From Verrucomicrobiota bacterium (GTDB taxonomy: Bacteria > Verrucomicrobiota > Verrucomicrobiia > Verrucomicrobiales > Verrucomicrobiaceae): a DNA stretch of 64,000 bases. Position 1 is the first letter of the stretch. Each line of letters starts with the position of its first letter. The notes under the pieces were generated by a model, which was given only the letters and a program-made list of their open reading frames with translations, searched no databases and was not told the origin of the DNA. This document shows, piece after piece, positions 24,151 through 31,354 of the stretch. The stretch is taken from the NCBI GenBank assembly GCA_017301975.1, contig JAFLEI010000035.1, positions 1-64,000 of the forward strand. The letters run 5' to 3'. A program made the position numbers and the translations under genes.

Positions 24151-24690
24151 CTACACCTTCACCCGCTTCGGCATCGACGGGCACAAGACTGAGGCCTTCG
24201 CCGCCGTCTCCGCGTTGTCTTTGAGGAAGAAATGCAGCGCTCCTTTTTGATCGCAGAACCACACCTCCTCGGCACCCGCTGCGAAGTAAAGTTCACGCTT
24301 GTTTTCCATCTCCTGCCGGGTGTTCCCCGGCGACACCACTTCGACGCAAATCTCCGGCGCGATGGTTAGCACATCGTCCTTCAAGCCACGCTTCACCCGG
24401 CTCTCCGAAATCCAGGCTGCATCGACGCCTTTGATGCCGTCCTTGGTAAGCACCGCCACTTCGACGGTCGCGCCCGGAGGCATGGAGGTCAGCAGGTGAG
24501 CAAAGATCGCCGATTGACGCGTGGTGTGTGAGAATCCAGGTGGCGGCATCATGACGATGTGTCCGTAGCGGTTGGTTTCGATGCGATCCGGCAGTCGCTG
24601 CAGGCTGGGATCCGCGCACACCTTCCGCCAGCGCTCCAGATGGAACGCGGTTGCATTCTTGATGCTGGGGATCTGGAGCAGCGCCGCCAT
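24151..24690 (-). CDS. Uma2-type (DUF820) PD-(D/E)xK nuclease-like protein
   Basis: The 179-residue protein matches the Uma2/DUF820 pattern abundant in Verrucomicrobiota, Cyanobacteria and Planctomycetota: GHIVMMPPPGFSHTTRQ, DAAWIS, LTIAPEICVEVVSPGNTRQEM and YFAAGAEEVWFCD. The series of acidic residues with a central ExxSP and YxxxGxxEVW motif resembles a restriction-endonuclease fold. The function of these widespread proteins is poorly known. It is monocistronic between the TA-like pair and the prepilin peptidase gene. Confidence 0.85.
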   Translation of the reverse strand: MAALLQIPSIKNATAFHLERWRKVCADPSLQRLPDRIETNRYGHIVMMPPPGFSHTTRQSAIFAHLLTSMPPGATVEVAVLTKDGIKGVDAAWISESRVKRGLKDDVLTIAPEICVEVVSPGNTRQEMENKRELYFAAGAEEVWFCDQKGALHFFLKDNAETAAKASVLCPSMPKRVKV

Positions 24691-24776
24691 GATGCCGGAT
24701 GGTAAGGGTTCGCGGACAGGCCTTCAACCCGAAACTTGGGTTGAAGAAGTCACTCGCCCAGGTGCTGCACGCGCCC

Positions 24777-26018
24777 TCACCGCCACATCGTCTTGCTCAC
24801 ATACCATTCGACCATCTGAGGGCCGTAAAAGACCCAGAGGGCGGCGCCCAGAGCGAGGTAGGGGCCGAAGGGAATCTTGGCGCTCCATTCGGCTTTGCCG
24901 AGCACCCGAGGCACCGTGGCAGCCAGGGTGCCGATGACCGATGCTGCAAAAATGGTGAAGAGCACCGCCTGCCAGCCGCAGAAGGAGCCGATCATCATGA
25001 GAAAAAGCACGTCGCCAAAGCCCATGGCCTCGCGCGGTATCACCACCTGGGAGACCGTGCCATGCAGCGTTTTGACGCCTTCCAGCGGAAACTCCTCACC
25101 GCCCTCCTTGGATTTGACGAGCAGCTTTTCCATCCACATGACGGCGGTCACATCGCACCATGAACGGTCGTTCACTTGAAGCGCCTCACAGGTGATGACC
25201 ATGTGGTCGGAGTCACGATAACCATAGATGTCCCCCCACTCCATTTTTTTGCTGCCGATGGACACGATGGGCGGCAGTTCCTCGCTCTCCTGGACGACGC
25301 TCCACTTCACCGGTCCATCCAGCCACTCGCTGCCCATGAGTTTCCCCACCACACGGCACATGCCAGGCGAGGCTGATTTCAGGAAGGCGGGCTTTTGCCG
25401 GTGATTCACTTTGCCGAAGGCCAGCTTGCCCAGTTCCACCACGATCCACAGCCCGCCGAGGCCCAGGGCGGCGCTCGCCAGAGACATGAGCAGGCCGCGC
25501 GTGTGGGTGGTCTCTGCCACCAGAGCGGGCACCCACCAGGAGGCCAGCACGCCCATCACCGTGCCACCGATGGTGATCCGATGCGGCAGGATGAAATGGT
25601 CGATGTCGATGAATGTGCCCGAAATCAGCAGACTCATGAACACCCACAGGCAGAGCACATGCGGCCCCCAGGCCTTGATCAAGAGCCAGGGATTGTCCCC
25701 CGGAGCATACTCCCCGCTGACCTTCAGAAAGACCAGGTAGAACATCACTCCGGTCAGCAGTTCCACCAGGAAGTAGCGGACGGAAATCTTGCCGCCGCAG
25801 TTCGCACATTTCCCATGCAGCAGCAGCCAGCTCAGCAGCGGGATGTTCTGCCACATGGGGATCTTGTATTTGCAGGAGGGACAAAAACTGCGCTTGGGAT
25901 TGTTCACCGAGATGTCCAGCGGCATGCGGTAGATGACCACATTGAGGAAAGATCCGATCCCTGCCCCCATGTAAAAGGCCAGAAAGTGAAGCAGGGCGTT
26001 GAGGATTTGAAAGCGCAT
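24777..26018 (-). CDS. prepilin peptidase (A24) with a large insertion
   Basis: The 413-residue membrane protein cleaves and N-methylates type IV pilin-like precursors in the inner membrane. The N-terminal zinc-ribbon-like CPSCKYKIP and CANCGGKI is the PilD/GspO domain. Catalytic Asp motifs are visible: FIDIDHFILP and GFGD in REAMGFGDVLF. Usual family length is 250-290; here about 130 extra residues (about 200-335) lie between these motifs, including a PIVSIGSKKMEWGDIYGY segment. Start: ATG at 26016-26018, just before a membrane segment; TTG at 26037-26039 would add 7 residues. Confidence 0.88.
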   Translation of the reverse strand: MRFQILNALLHFLAFYMGAGIGSFLNVVIYRMPLDISVNNPKRSFCPSCKYKIPMWQNIPLLSWLLLHGKCANCGGKISVRYFLVELLTGVMFYLVFLKVSGEYAPGDNPWLLIKAWGPHVLCLWVFMSLLISGTFIDIDHFILPHRITIGGTVMGVLASWWVPALVAETTHTRGLLMSLASAALGLGGLWIVVELGKLAFGKVNHRQKPAFLKSASPGMCRVVGKLMGSEWLDGPVKWSVVQESEELPPIVSIGSKKMEWGDIYGYRDSDHMVITCEALQVNDRSWCDVTAVMWMEKLLVKSKEGGEEFPLEGVKTLHGTVSQVVIPREAMGFGDVLFLMMIGSFCGWQAVLFTIFAASVIGTLAATVPRVLGKAEWSAKIPFGPYLALGAALWVFYGPQMVEWYVSKTMWR

Positions 26019-26080
26019 GAATGTGGGCTGAGTTTGCAAACTTGGCCTGCCGTGCGTGAATACGGAAGCAAAAATTCAGC

Positions 26081-26794
26081 ATGACTTCAGATTCCTGGCG
26101 CAGCCTGCGCCTCATTCTCCTCGGCGTCGCCGCCCTCAGCTCCTGTGCCAGTCCGCAGCGGGGCGGCCGCACGCAGTATGCCAGCAGCAGCAGCCAAGAA
26201 TCCGGCACCACCTTGGAACGGGCGCGGAAGCGCGGCCTCGTGGATGTGCGCACAGTGATTCCGGGCATCACCGTCGATCTCCGCTATGCCACTGCGGATA
26301 ATATCACCGGCCACCCCATTTACCCGTCCCACATGCCCTGCCTGCTGCGGACGGAAACGGCGGATAAGCTGAAGCGGGCCCAGGAGATCCTCCACGCGCA
26401 GGGTTACGGCCTGCGCATCTGGGATGCCTATCGCCCGCCGGAGGCGCAGGAAATGCTGCACAAAGCCGGCGGCAGCACGGGTATGTTTCTCTCTCCGAAT
26501 GCGGGCTGGAGCCGCCATTGCGGAGGCATAGCGGTAGATCTCACCCTGGTCGATGCGCAAGGCAACCCGCAGCGAATGCCCACCGGATTTGACCAGGACT
26601 TCGCGCATGCGAGTCGAAACTACACCGGCAAAGATCCTGTGGTGGCGCAGAACCTGCAAATGCTCCAGACCGCCATGAAGCAGGCCGGATTCATCCAGTT
26701 GGAGTCTGAGTGGTGGCACTTCGATGACGCAGAATACCTCAACAATCCCCAGCCCATTGTCTACGGCTGGCAGATTGCCCTTCCCGGGATGTAA
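26081..26794 (+). CDS. D-alanyl-D-alanine dipeptidase, VanX-like lipoprotein
   Basis: The 237-residue protein is a zinc dipeptidase of the VanX/DdpX family. Motifs: IWDAYRPPEAQ (Arg118), zinc ligands in SRHCGGIAVDLTL (His146, Asp153) and SEWWHFDD (Glu210, His213). A lipoprotein signal ends LSSC (Cys22), so it is probably membrane-anchored outside the cytoplasm. In this location D-Ala-D-Ala is likely recovered from wall turnover; there are no vanH/vanA genes nearby, so vancomycin resistance is unlikely. It is divergent from the prepilin peptidase with a 62-base gap. Confidence 0.9.
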   Translation: MTSDSWRSLRLILLGVAALSSCASPQRGGRTQYASSSSQESGTTLERARKRGLVDVRTVIPGITVDLRYATADNITGHPIYPSHMPCLLRTETADKLKRAQEILHAQGYGLRIWDAYRPPEAQEMLHKAGGSTGMFLSPNAGWSRHCGGIAVDLTLVDAQGNPQRMPTGFDQDFAHASRNYTGKDPVVAQNLQMLQTAMKQAGFIQLESEWWHFDDAEYLNNPQPIVYGWQIALPGM

Positions 26795-26799
26795 CCACC

Positions 26800-27537
26800 G
26801 TGAGCATTCGCAACAACGCCACCTTCACCGTCATCGATGAGACGGACGGCTACATCGTGGTCAACAAGCCCGCGCCGCTGCAAATTCACCCGGGAGATCC
26901 GAAGGGCCCGCCCACGCTCTGGCACCGTGTCTGCGATCTGCTCTCGTATGAAATCGCCAACGGCGGCCAGGTGTCCATCATCAACCGCCTGGACCGCGAA
27001 ACGAGCGGCGTGGTGCTCATCGCCAAAAATCACGAACTCGCCCGCCTCTTCGGCATGGCCATGCAGGAGCGCAAGATTCACAAGACCTACGTGGCCCTCG
27101 TCCATGGCTGGCCGGAGTGGGAGGAGCTGACGCTGGATGCGCCGATCCTGAATGCGCGCGATGTGCAGGCCTTCGACATCTGGGTGAAACAAATGGTGCA
27201 TCCGCAGGGAGCGGAGTGCCGCACCGGCTTCCGCACCTTGCAGCGTTTCGAGCGTGACGGTGAGCGTTTCGCCTTGGTGGAAGCAAAGCCCGAAACCGGC
27301 CGCATGCACCAGATCCGCGTGCATCTGCATCATCTCGGCCTGCCCATTGTCGGAGACAAATTGTATGGGCGGGATGACCGCTGCTACCTGGAGTTCATCG
27401 AGACCGGGTGGACGGAGGCGCTGGAGAAAAGGTTGATTCTGCCACGACAAGCACTGCATTCATCGCGGCTGGAGCTGAATCTCGAAGGCTTTCCAGCAAG
27501 TTGGGACGCGCCGGTGCCCGAGGAGTTTGGTTTGTAG
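26800..27537 (+). CDS. RluA-family RNA pseudouridine synthase
   Basis: The 245-residue enzyme converts specific uridines in rRNA or tRNA to pseudouridine. Motifs: DGYIVVNKPA, INRLDRETSGVVLIAK (catalytic Asp65; the family's usual HRLD is NRLD here), AMQERKIHKTYVALV and ALVEAKPETGRMHQIRVH. There is no N-terminal S4 domain. The start is GTG at 26800, 5 bases after the VanX-like stop, so the two are probably cotranscribed. Its TAG stop touches a 168-bp inverted-repeat element. Confidence 0.9.
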   Translation: MSIRNNATFTVIDETDGYIVVNKPAPLQIHPGDPKGPPTLWHRVCDLLSYEIANGGQVSIINRLDRETSGVVLIAKNHELARLFGMAMQERKIHKTYVALVHGWPEWEELTLDAPILNARDVQAFDIWVKQMVHPQGAECRTGFRTLQRFERDGERFALVEAKPETGRMHQIRVHLHHLGLPIVGDKLYGRDDRCYLEFIETGWTEALEKRLILPRQALHSSRLELNLEGFPASWDAPVPEEFGL

Positions 27538-27704
27538 TACGACAGACACTCTTGTCTGTCGATCAGCGGCACCGCTGACAGAAACCGTTCACCCATGAGC
27601 TCGGCGACCAAGAGCATCGCTCCGCTGTAGCGATGTCGCTGGGTGCTTTGTAAGCCGCAGGTTGAGGCGAAGCGCTGACCGACAGACAAGAGTGTCTGTC
27701 GTAC
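27537..27704. mobile_element. 168-bp MITE-like element with 32-bp terminal inverted repeats
   Basis: The left end (27537-27568) and right end (27673-27704) are inverted repeats with 31 of 32 matching bases. Each starts GTACGACAGACA and contains a small hairpin of its own (CGACAGACA-CTCT-TGTCTGTCG). The interior has no gene. It lies exactly between the TAG stop of the pseudouridine synthase on the plus strand and the TAG stop of the SDR gene on the minus strand, so it may act as a two-way terminator. Confidence 0.75.
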
Positions 27705-28388
27705 CTAGGCCCAGCGCCGCACGCGGCTGTCGAGCTGGAAGACCTGACCGCTCACGTTTTCCATGCCGTTCAGGAAGAGGATAAAGCGCGCCACGTCCTG
27801 CGCCGTGTTCAGGCGGCCGAGGGTGTGCTGGCTCAACAGGTTTTCCTGCCACGCAGCATCCTCCAGCAGATGGCGTGTCATCTTGGTTTCCAGAAAACCG
27901 GGCAGCACGCAGTTTGCACGGATGTTTCGTGCACCATACTCTTTGGCGATGCTTTGCGTGAGGCCGATCAAGCCCGCCTTGGCAGCGGCGTAATTCGCCT
28001 GCCCTGCCGGACCACTCAGCGCCGAGTAGGAGCCGATGTTCACAATGTGACCATGGCGCTGTTTGGACATCAGCTTCACCGCCGCCTGCGACACGAGAAA
28101 CGCGCCTTTCAGATTCACATCCACGACGTGATCGAAATCGGCCTCGGTCATCTTGAGCACGGAGACATCGTGGCAGACACCGGCGCTGTTCACCAGCAGA
28201 TCAAGCTGCTTCAATCCCGCGAAAAAGGCGCGCACGGAATCGGCGCTCGTCACATCGAGAGCATCCCGTCCGGGAGTCAGCACCTCAAACCCGGCCTGCC
28301 GCAGTTCAGCGGCAATCGTCTGCGCCAAATCCCCGGCACCGCCGGTGATGACGGCGATGCGGGGTGGTGATTCGGGCGGACTGGGCAT
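27705..28388 (-). CDS. short-chain dehydrogenase/reductase (FabG-like)
   Basis: The 227-residue Rossmann enzyme has the SDR pattern: PRIAVITGGAGDLAQ (dinucleotide loop), LLVNSAGVCHD (NSAG), HIVNIGSYSALSG (catalytic Ser) and GQANYAAAKAGLIGLT (YxxxK). It reduces or oxidises a carbonyl or alcohol with NAD(P); the substrate is not evident. Start: ATG at 28386-28388, 8 residues before the domain. It is followed on the minus strand by the MITE-like element. Confidence 0.88.
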   Translation of the reverse strand: MPSPPESPPRIAVITGGAGDLAQTIAAELRQAGFEVLTPGRDALDVTSADSVRAFFAGLKQLDLLVNSAGVCHDVSVLKMTEADFDHVVDVNLKGAFLVSQAAVKLMSKQRHGHIVNIGSYSALSGPAGQANYAAAKAGLIGLTQSIAKEYGARNIRANCVLPGFLETKMTRHLLEDAAWQENLLSQHTLGRLNTAQDVARFILFLNGMENVSGQVFQLDSRVRRWA

Positions 28389-28431
28389 GCAGGGCAAAGT
28401 TCTCCAGTTGCGGCGCAACCGGACAACAATA

Positions 28432-29559
28432 TCACCCCAGCGTGAAGGCGGGCAACTTCACAATCTTGCCACCGGCCATGGCGGACTGATGCGCGCAGAG
28501 ACCCACGCAGGTCCAGTTGGCTGATTGCGCCGCGTTCGGGAAGGGCTTGCGCTTTTCAGCGAGAGCATTGGCGAACTCATTGGCCAGATGCGGATGGCTG
28601 CCGCCGTGGCCGCTTCCCTGGGTGAAGCTGAGATGCGTCTTCTTGCCAAGATCATACACGCCCTTCGTGGTGAACTGCTGGATCGGCTTCGGCAGGCGTT
28701 TGGCGAAGTCGGGAGTCTTGATCAGTTTCGGGATCTTGTGCTCGGGCAGTTTGGCGCGGTGCAGGACGAGCGGTTCGTGCTCGATGAGCGGCCATTCGAT
28801 GGAAGCTTTGTCACCATACACGTCGATGCTCTCGCGATACTGGCGGGCGGTGTCAAACAGGCTGCGGATGATGCGGGCGCTGACATCGGTGCCTTTGAAT
28901 TTGATGTGCGCGGTCTCGACGGCAAAGGGCGAGCCGTAGCACTTCTGCAATTCTTTGCGCACGGTGCCGGAGCCAAAGCAGCTCACGTATTCGGCAGGCT
29001 TGCCGATCATGCCGGCCACGGGGCCGACGCAGTGGGTGGCATACCACATCGGCGGCAGGCCGGGCCAGTAGTTCGGCCAGCCGTCCATGTCCTGCTGGTG
29101 GGAGGCCTGCACGAATTGCAGCTTGCCCAGCTTGCCCTGATCGAGCTGCTCCTTCATGAAGAGATACTCGCGGGCATAGACGACGGTCTCCATCATCATG
29201 TATTTGAGGCCGGTCTTCTTGACGAGATCGCAGATCTTTTTGCAGTCTTCGATGCTGGTGGCCATCGGCACGGTGCAGGCGACGTGCTTGCCCGCCTTGA
29301 GCGCCTCGATGCTCATCCAGCCGTGATCTGGAATCGGGGAGTTGATGTGGACGGCGTCGATGTTCGGGTCCTGGAGCATCGTCTTGAAATCCGTGTAGCG
29401 CACGTCCACGCCGAAGGCATCGCCGATGGTCTTGAGTTTCTTCTCATCGCGCTGGCAGATGGCGTAGCAGGTGGTCAGCGGGTGACGCTGCCAGATGGGG
29501 ATGAATTCCGCCCCGAAACCGAGGCCAACGACGGCGATGTTGAGCTTTTTGTCTGACAT
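28432..29559 (-). CDS. Gfo/Idh/MocA-family oxidoreductase
   Basis: The 375-residue protein starts MSDKKLNIAVVGLGFGAEF, with the Rossmann GLGFGA motif. The family fold follows: DVRYTDFKTMLQDPNIDAVHINSPIP, KAGKHVACTVPMATSIED (in place of the common EKP motif, TVP), and the C-terminal alpha/beta region HQQDMDGWPNYWPG. These enzymes act on sugars or inositols; the substrate is not clear. It may be paired with the SDR gene downstream on the same strand (43-base gap). The ATG at 29557-29559 directly precedes the domain. Confidence 0.88.
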   Translation of the reverse strand: MSDKKLNIAVVGLGFGAEFIPIWQRHPLTTCYAICQRDEKKLKTIGDAFGVDVRYTDFKTMLQDPNIDAVHINSPIPDHGWMSIEALKAGKHVACTVPMATSIEDCKKICDLVKKTGLKYMMMETVVYAREYLFMKEQLDQGKLGKLQFVQASHQQDMDGWPNYWPGLPPMWYATHCVGPVAGMIGKPAEYVSCFGSGTVRKELQKCYGSPFAVETAHIKFKGTDVSARIIRSLFDTARQYRESIDVYGDKASIEWPLIEHEPLVLHRAKLPEHKIPKLIKTPDFAKRLPKPIQQFTTKGVYDLGKKTHLSFTQGSGHGGSHPHLANEFANALAEKRKPFPNAAQSANWTCVGLCAHQSAMAGGKIVKLPAFTLG

Positions 29560-29647
29560 GATGATTGGAAGGATGACGCGGCTCTTATAGGCGGGAACGG
29601 CGGGAAATGGGAAGGACAAAGTTTGGGAGGAATCGGACGGGGAAGGC

Positions 29648-29687
29648 GAAGTTTCAGGTTTCAGGTTCAAAGTTTCAAGTTAGGGAA
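29648..29687 (+). repeat. dispersed TTTCAAGTTT-type repeat upstream of queA
   Basis: The tract GAAGTTTCAGGTTTCAGG and TTCAAAGTTTCAAGTT is a run of near-identical short steps. Related runs lie at 10605-10636 and 34955-35085, all just before plus-strand genes. Confidence 0.55.
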
Positions 29688-29696
29688 GAGCACCGC

Positions 29697-30677
29697 ATGC
29701 TGACCTCCGACTTCGACTACCACCTGCCACCTGAACTCATCGCCAGTGAACCGCTGGCGGAGCGTTCGGCTTCGCGGATGATGGTGCTGCATCGCAAAGA
29801 AGGCAGGATTGAGCACCGGATGTTCCGGGACGTCGGCGAGTTCATTTCACGCGAAGCCGGGGACATGCTGGTCTTGAACGACACGCGCGTGGTTCCCGCA
29901 CGCTACTTCACCAATCAGGGCCACGAGGTGCTGCGTCTCAACCCGCTGACGCCCACGCGCTGGCGTTGCATGGTGAAGCCGGGGAAGAAATTTCGTATGG
30001 GCCACACGGTACCGATTGGTGAGGCCACGGGCACGGTCGTCGAAATCATGGAGGACAATGGCGACCGCATCATCGAGTTCGACCGCGTGGTGGATGAGTC
30101 CAAGCACGGGCATCTGGCGCTGCCGCACTACATGGGCCGCGATGACCAGCCCTCGGATCGCGAGCGCTATCAGACCGTTTTCTCACGCAGCGAAGGCTCC
30201 ATCGCCGCGCCGACGGCAGGCCTGCATTTCACGCCGGAAGTCTTGAGTCCCCTGCCCCACACGTTTGTGACGCTGCACGTCGGCGTCGGCACCTTTCAAC
30301 CAGTGAAGGTGGAGAACATCGCCGATCACAAGATGCACTCCGAGGTTTATGAAGTCTCAGCGGCCACAGCCGAAGCGGTGCAAAATGCCAAGCGTGTGAT
30401 CCCCGTCGGCACCACCGCCATGCGCACGCTGGAGACCGTGGCGCGTGATCACGGGAAAGTCATCGCCACCCAGGGCAGCACGGACATCTTCATTCATCCC
30501 GGTTTTGAGTTTCGTGTCGCCGGCGGTCTGCTCACGAATTTCCATCTGCCGAAGTCCACGCTCATCATGCTTGTCAGCGCATTCGCAGGCAAGGAGCTGG
30601 TGATGCAGGCGTATGAGGAGGCGATCCGTGAGCGCTATCGCTTCTTCAGCTATGGGGACTGCATGCTGATTGTGTGA
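29697..30677 (+). CDS. queA: S-adenosylmethionine:tRNA ribosyltransferase-isomerase
   Basis: The 326-residue enzyme transfers the ribosyl group of SAM to 7-aminomethyl-7-deazaguanine in tRNA to make epoxyqueuosine. Motifs: DFDYHLPPELIASEPLAERSASRMMVL, VLNDTRVVPAR, PTAGLHFTPE, HVGVGTFQPV and FLIHPGFEFRVAGGLLTNFHLPKSTLIMLVSA-type sequence (FIHPGFEF here). Length is somewhat short of the usual 340-360. Start ATG at 29697 precedes the first beta strand; an upstream ATG at 29607 would add 30 residues of repeat-derived sequence. Confidence 0.93.
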   Translation: MLTSDFDYHLPPELIASEPLAERSASRMMVLHRKEGRIEHRMFRDVGEFISREAGDMLVLNDTRVVPARYFTNQGHEVLRLNPLTPTRWRCMVKPGKKFRMGHTVPIGEATGTVVEIMEDNGDRIIEFDRVVDESKHGHLALPHYMGRDDQPSDRERYQTVFSRSEGSIAAPTAGLHFTPEVLSPLPHTFVTLHVGVGTFQPVKVENIADHKMHSEVYEVSAATAEAVQNAKRVIPVGTTAMRTLETVARDHGKVIATQGSTDIFIHPGFEFRVAGGLLTNFHLPKSTLIMLVSAFAGKELVMQAYEEAIRERYRFFSYGDCMLIV

Positions 30678-30698
30678 GGTGTCAGCGGAGGCACGGAC

Positions 30699-31157
30699 TT
30701 AGAAGGCTTTGCTGCTGCCAACGGCTTTGTCGAGGGCGGCGCAGGCGGCGATGTCTTTGACGCAGAAGAAGTCTTCGTGGCCGGGCCAGAGGTAGGCTTC
30801 GAACTTGGGTTTGCCGGAGGCTTCCCACCGGTTCTGGGCGTCTCGATCCACATGCCAGTTGCGCTTTTGCTCTTTGTAGCCAGCAAGGATGTTCTTGATG
30901 TCGGCCTCGGGGAACTGCCCTGAAGTGTTTTTCCGATGATAGATCTCCCAGATGGATTTCCCCTGATCAATGACGACTTCGATCTGAATGTCGTCTTTGA
31001 GGTATTTGTAGGTCTTGGCTCCGGGCTGACGCTGCATGTCCGAAAGCTCGCCAGTTCCAAATCGCTGGATGATCTCTTGCAGGGTTTCGCCGAGCCGAGC
31101 CTGCGCTGGTAAAAAGGTGAAAAAGGTGAGAACGAGGGTGATGAGTATTGATTTCAT
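30699..31157 (-). CDS. hypothetical secreted protein
   Basis: No family is recognised. The 152-residue product starts MKSILITLVLTFFTFLPAQA, a clear signal peptide with cleavage after AQA. The mature part begins RLGETLQEIIQRFG and is rich in charged and aromatic residues (IWEIYHRKN), suggesting a small periplasmic domain. Two Cys (about 131 and 138) could form a disulfide. It is monocistronic and convergent with queA. Confidence 0.75.
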   Translation of the reverse strand: MKSILITLVLTFFTFLPAQARLGETLQEIIQRFGTGELSDMQRQPGAKTYKYLKDDIQIEVVIDQGKSIWEIYHRKNTSGQFPEADIKNILAGYKEQKRNWHVDRDAQNRWEASGKPKFEAYLWPGHEDFFCVKDIAACAALDKAVGSSKAF

Positions 31158-31354
31158 GGGACGAATGCGCGCGAGTGTTGATCCGATTGCCTACAGCCTC
31201 AGGGAGGATGACTGCATTGGAGGCACAGCCAGCCTGCGTTCCTAAGAATGAAGGCGGAGGAAGTGTTGCCACACGGTAACGTGCGGACAACTGATTTCTT
31301 CGCCTATGTAGTGCGCTAGATTTGTATAAACAGCGGGGATGTTCGCTAAGAAAT
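31158..31354. other. intergenic region between a secreted protein gene and the acyl-AMP ligase
   Basis: GCGGGGA (31336-31342) and TCCCCGC (31361-31367) could form a hairpin covering the stop codon of the minus-strand ligase, with a weak T-rich tail. No gene is supported here. Confidence 0.35.

Noticed and set aside
26081..26794. The VanX-like gene as part of a vancomycin resistance cluster
   Set aside because: There are no vanH, vanA or vanRS genes nearby, and Gram-negative envelope context makes a wall-recycling role more likely.
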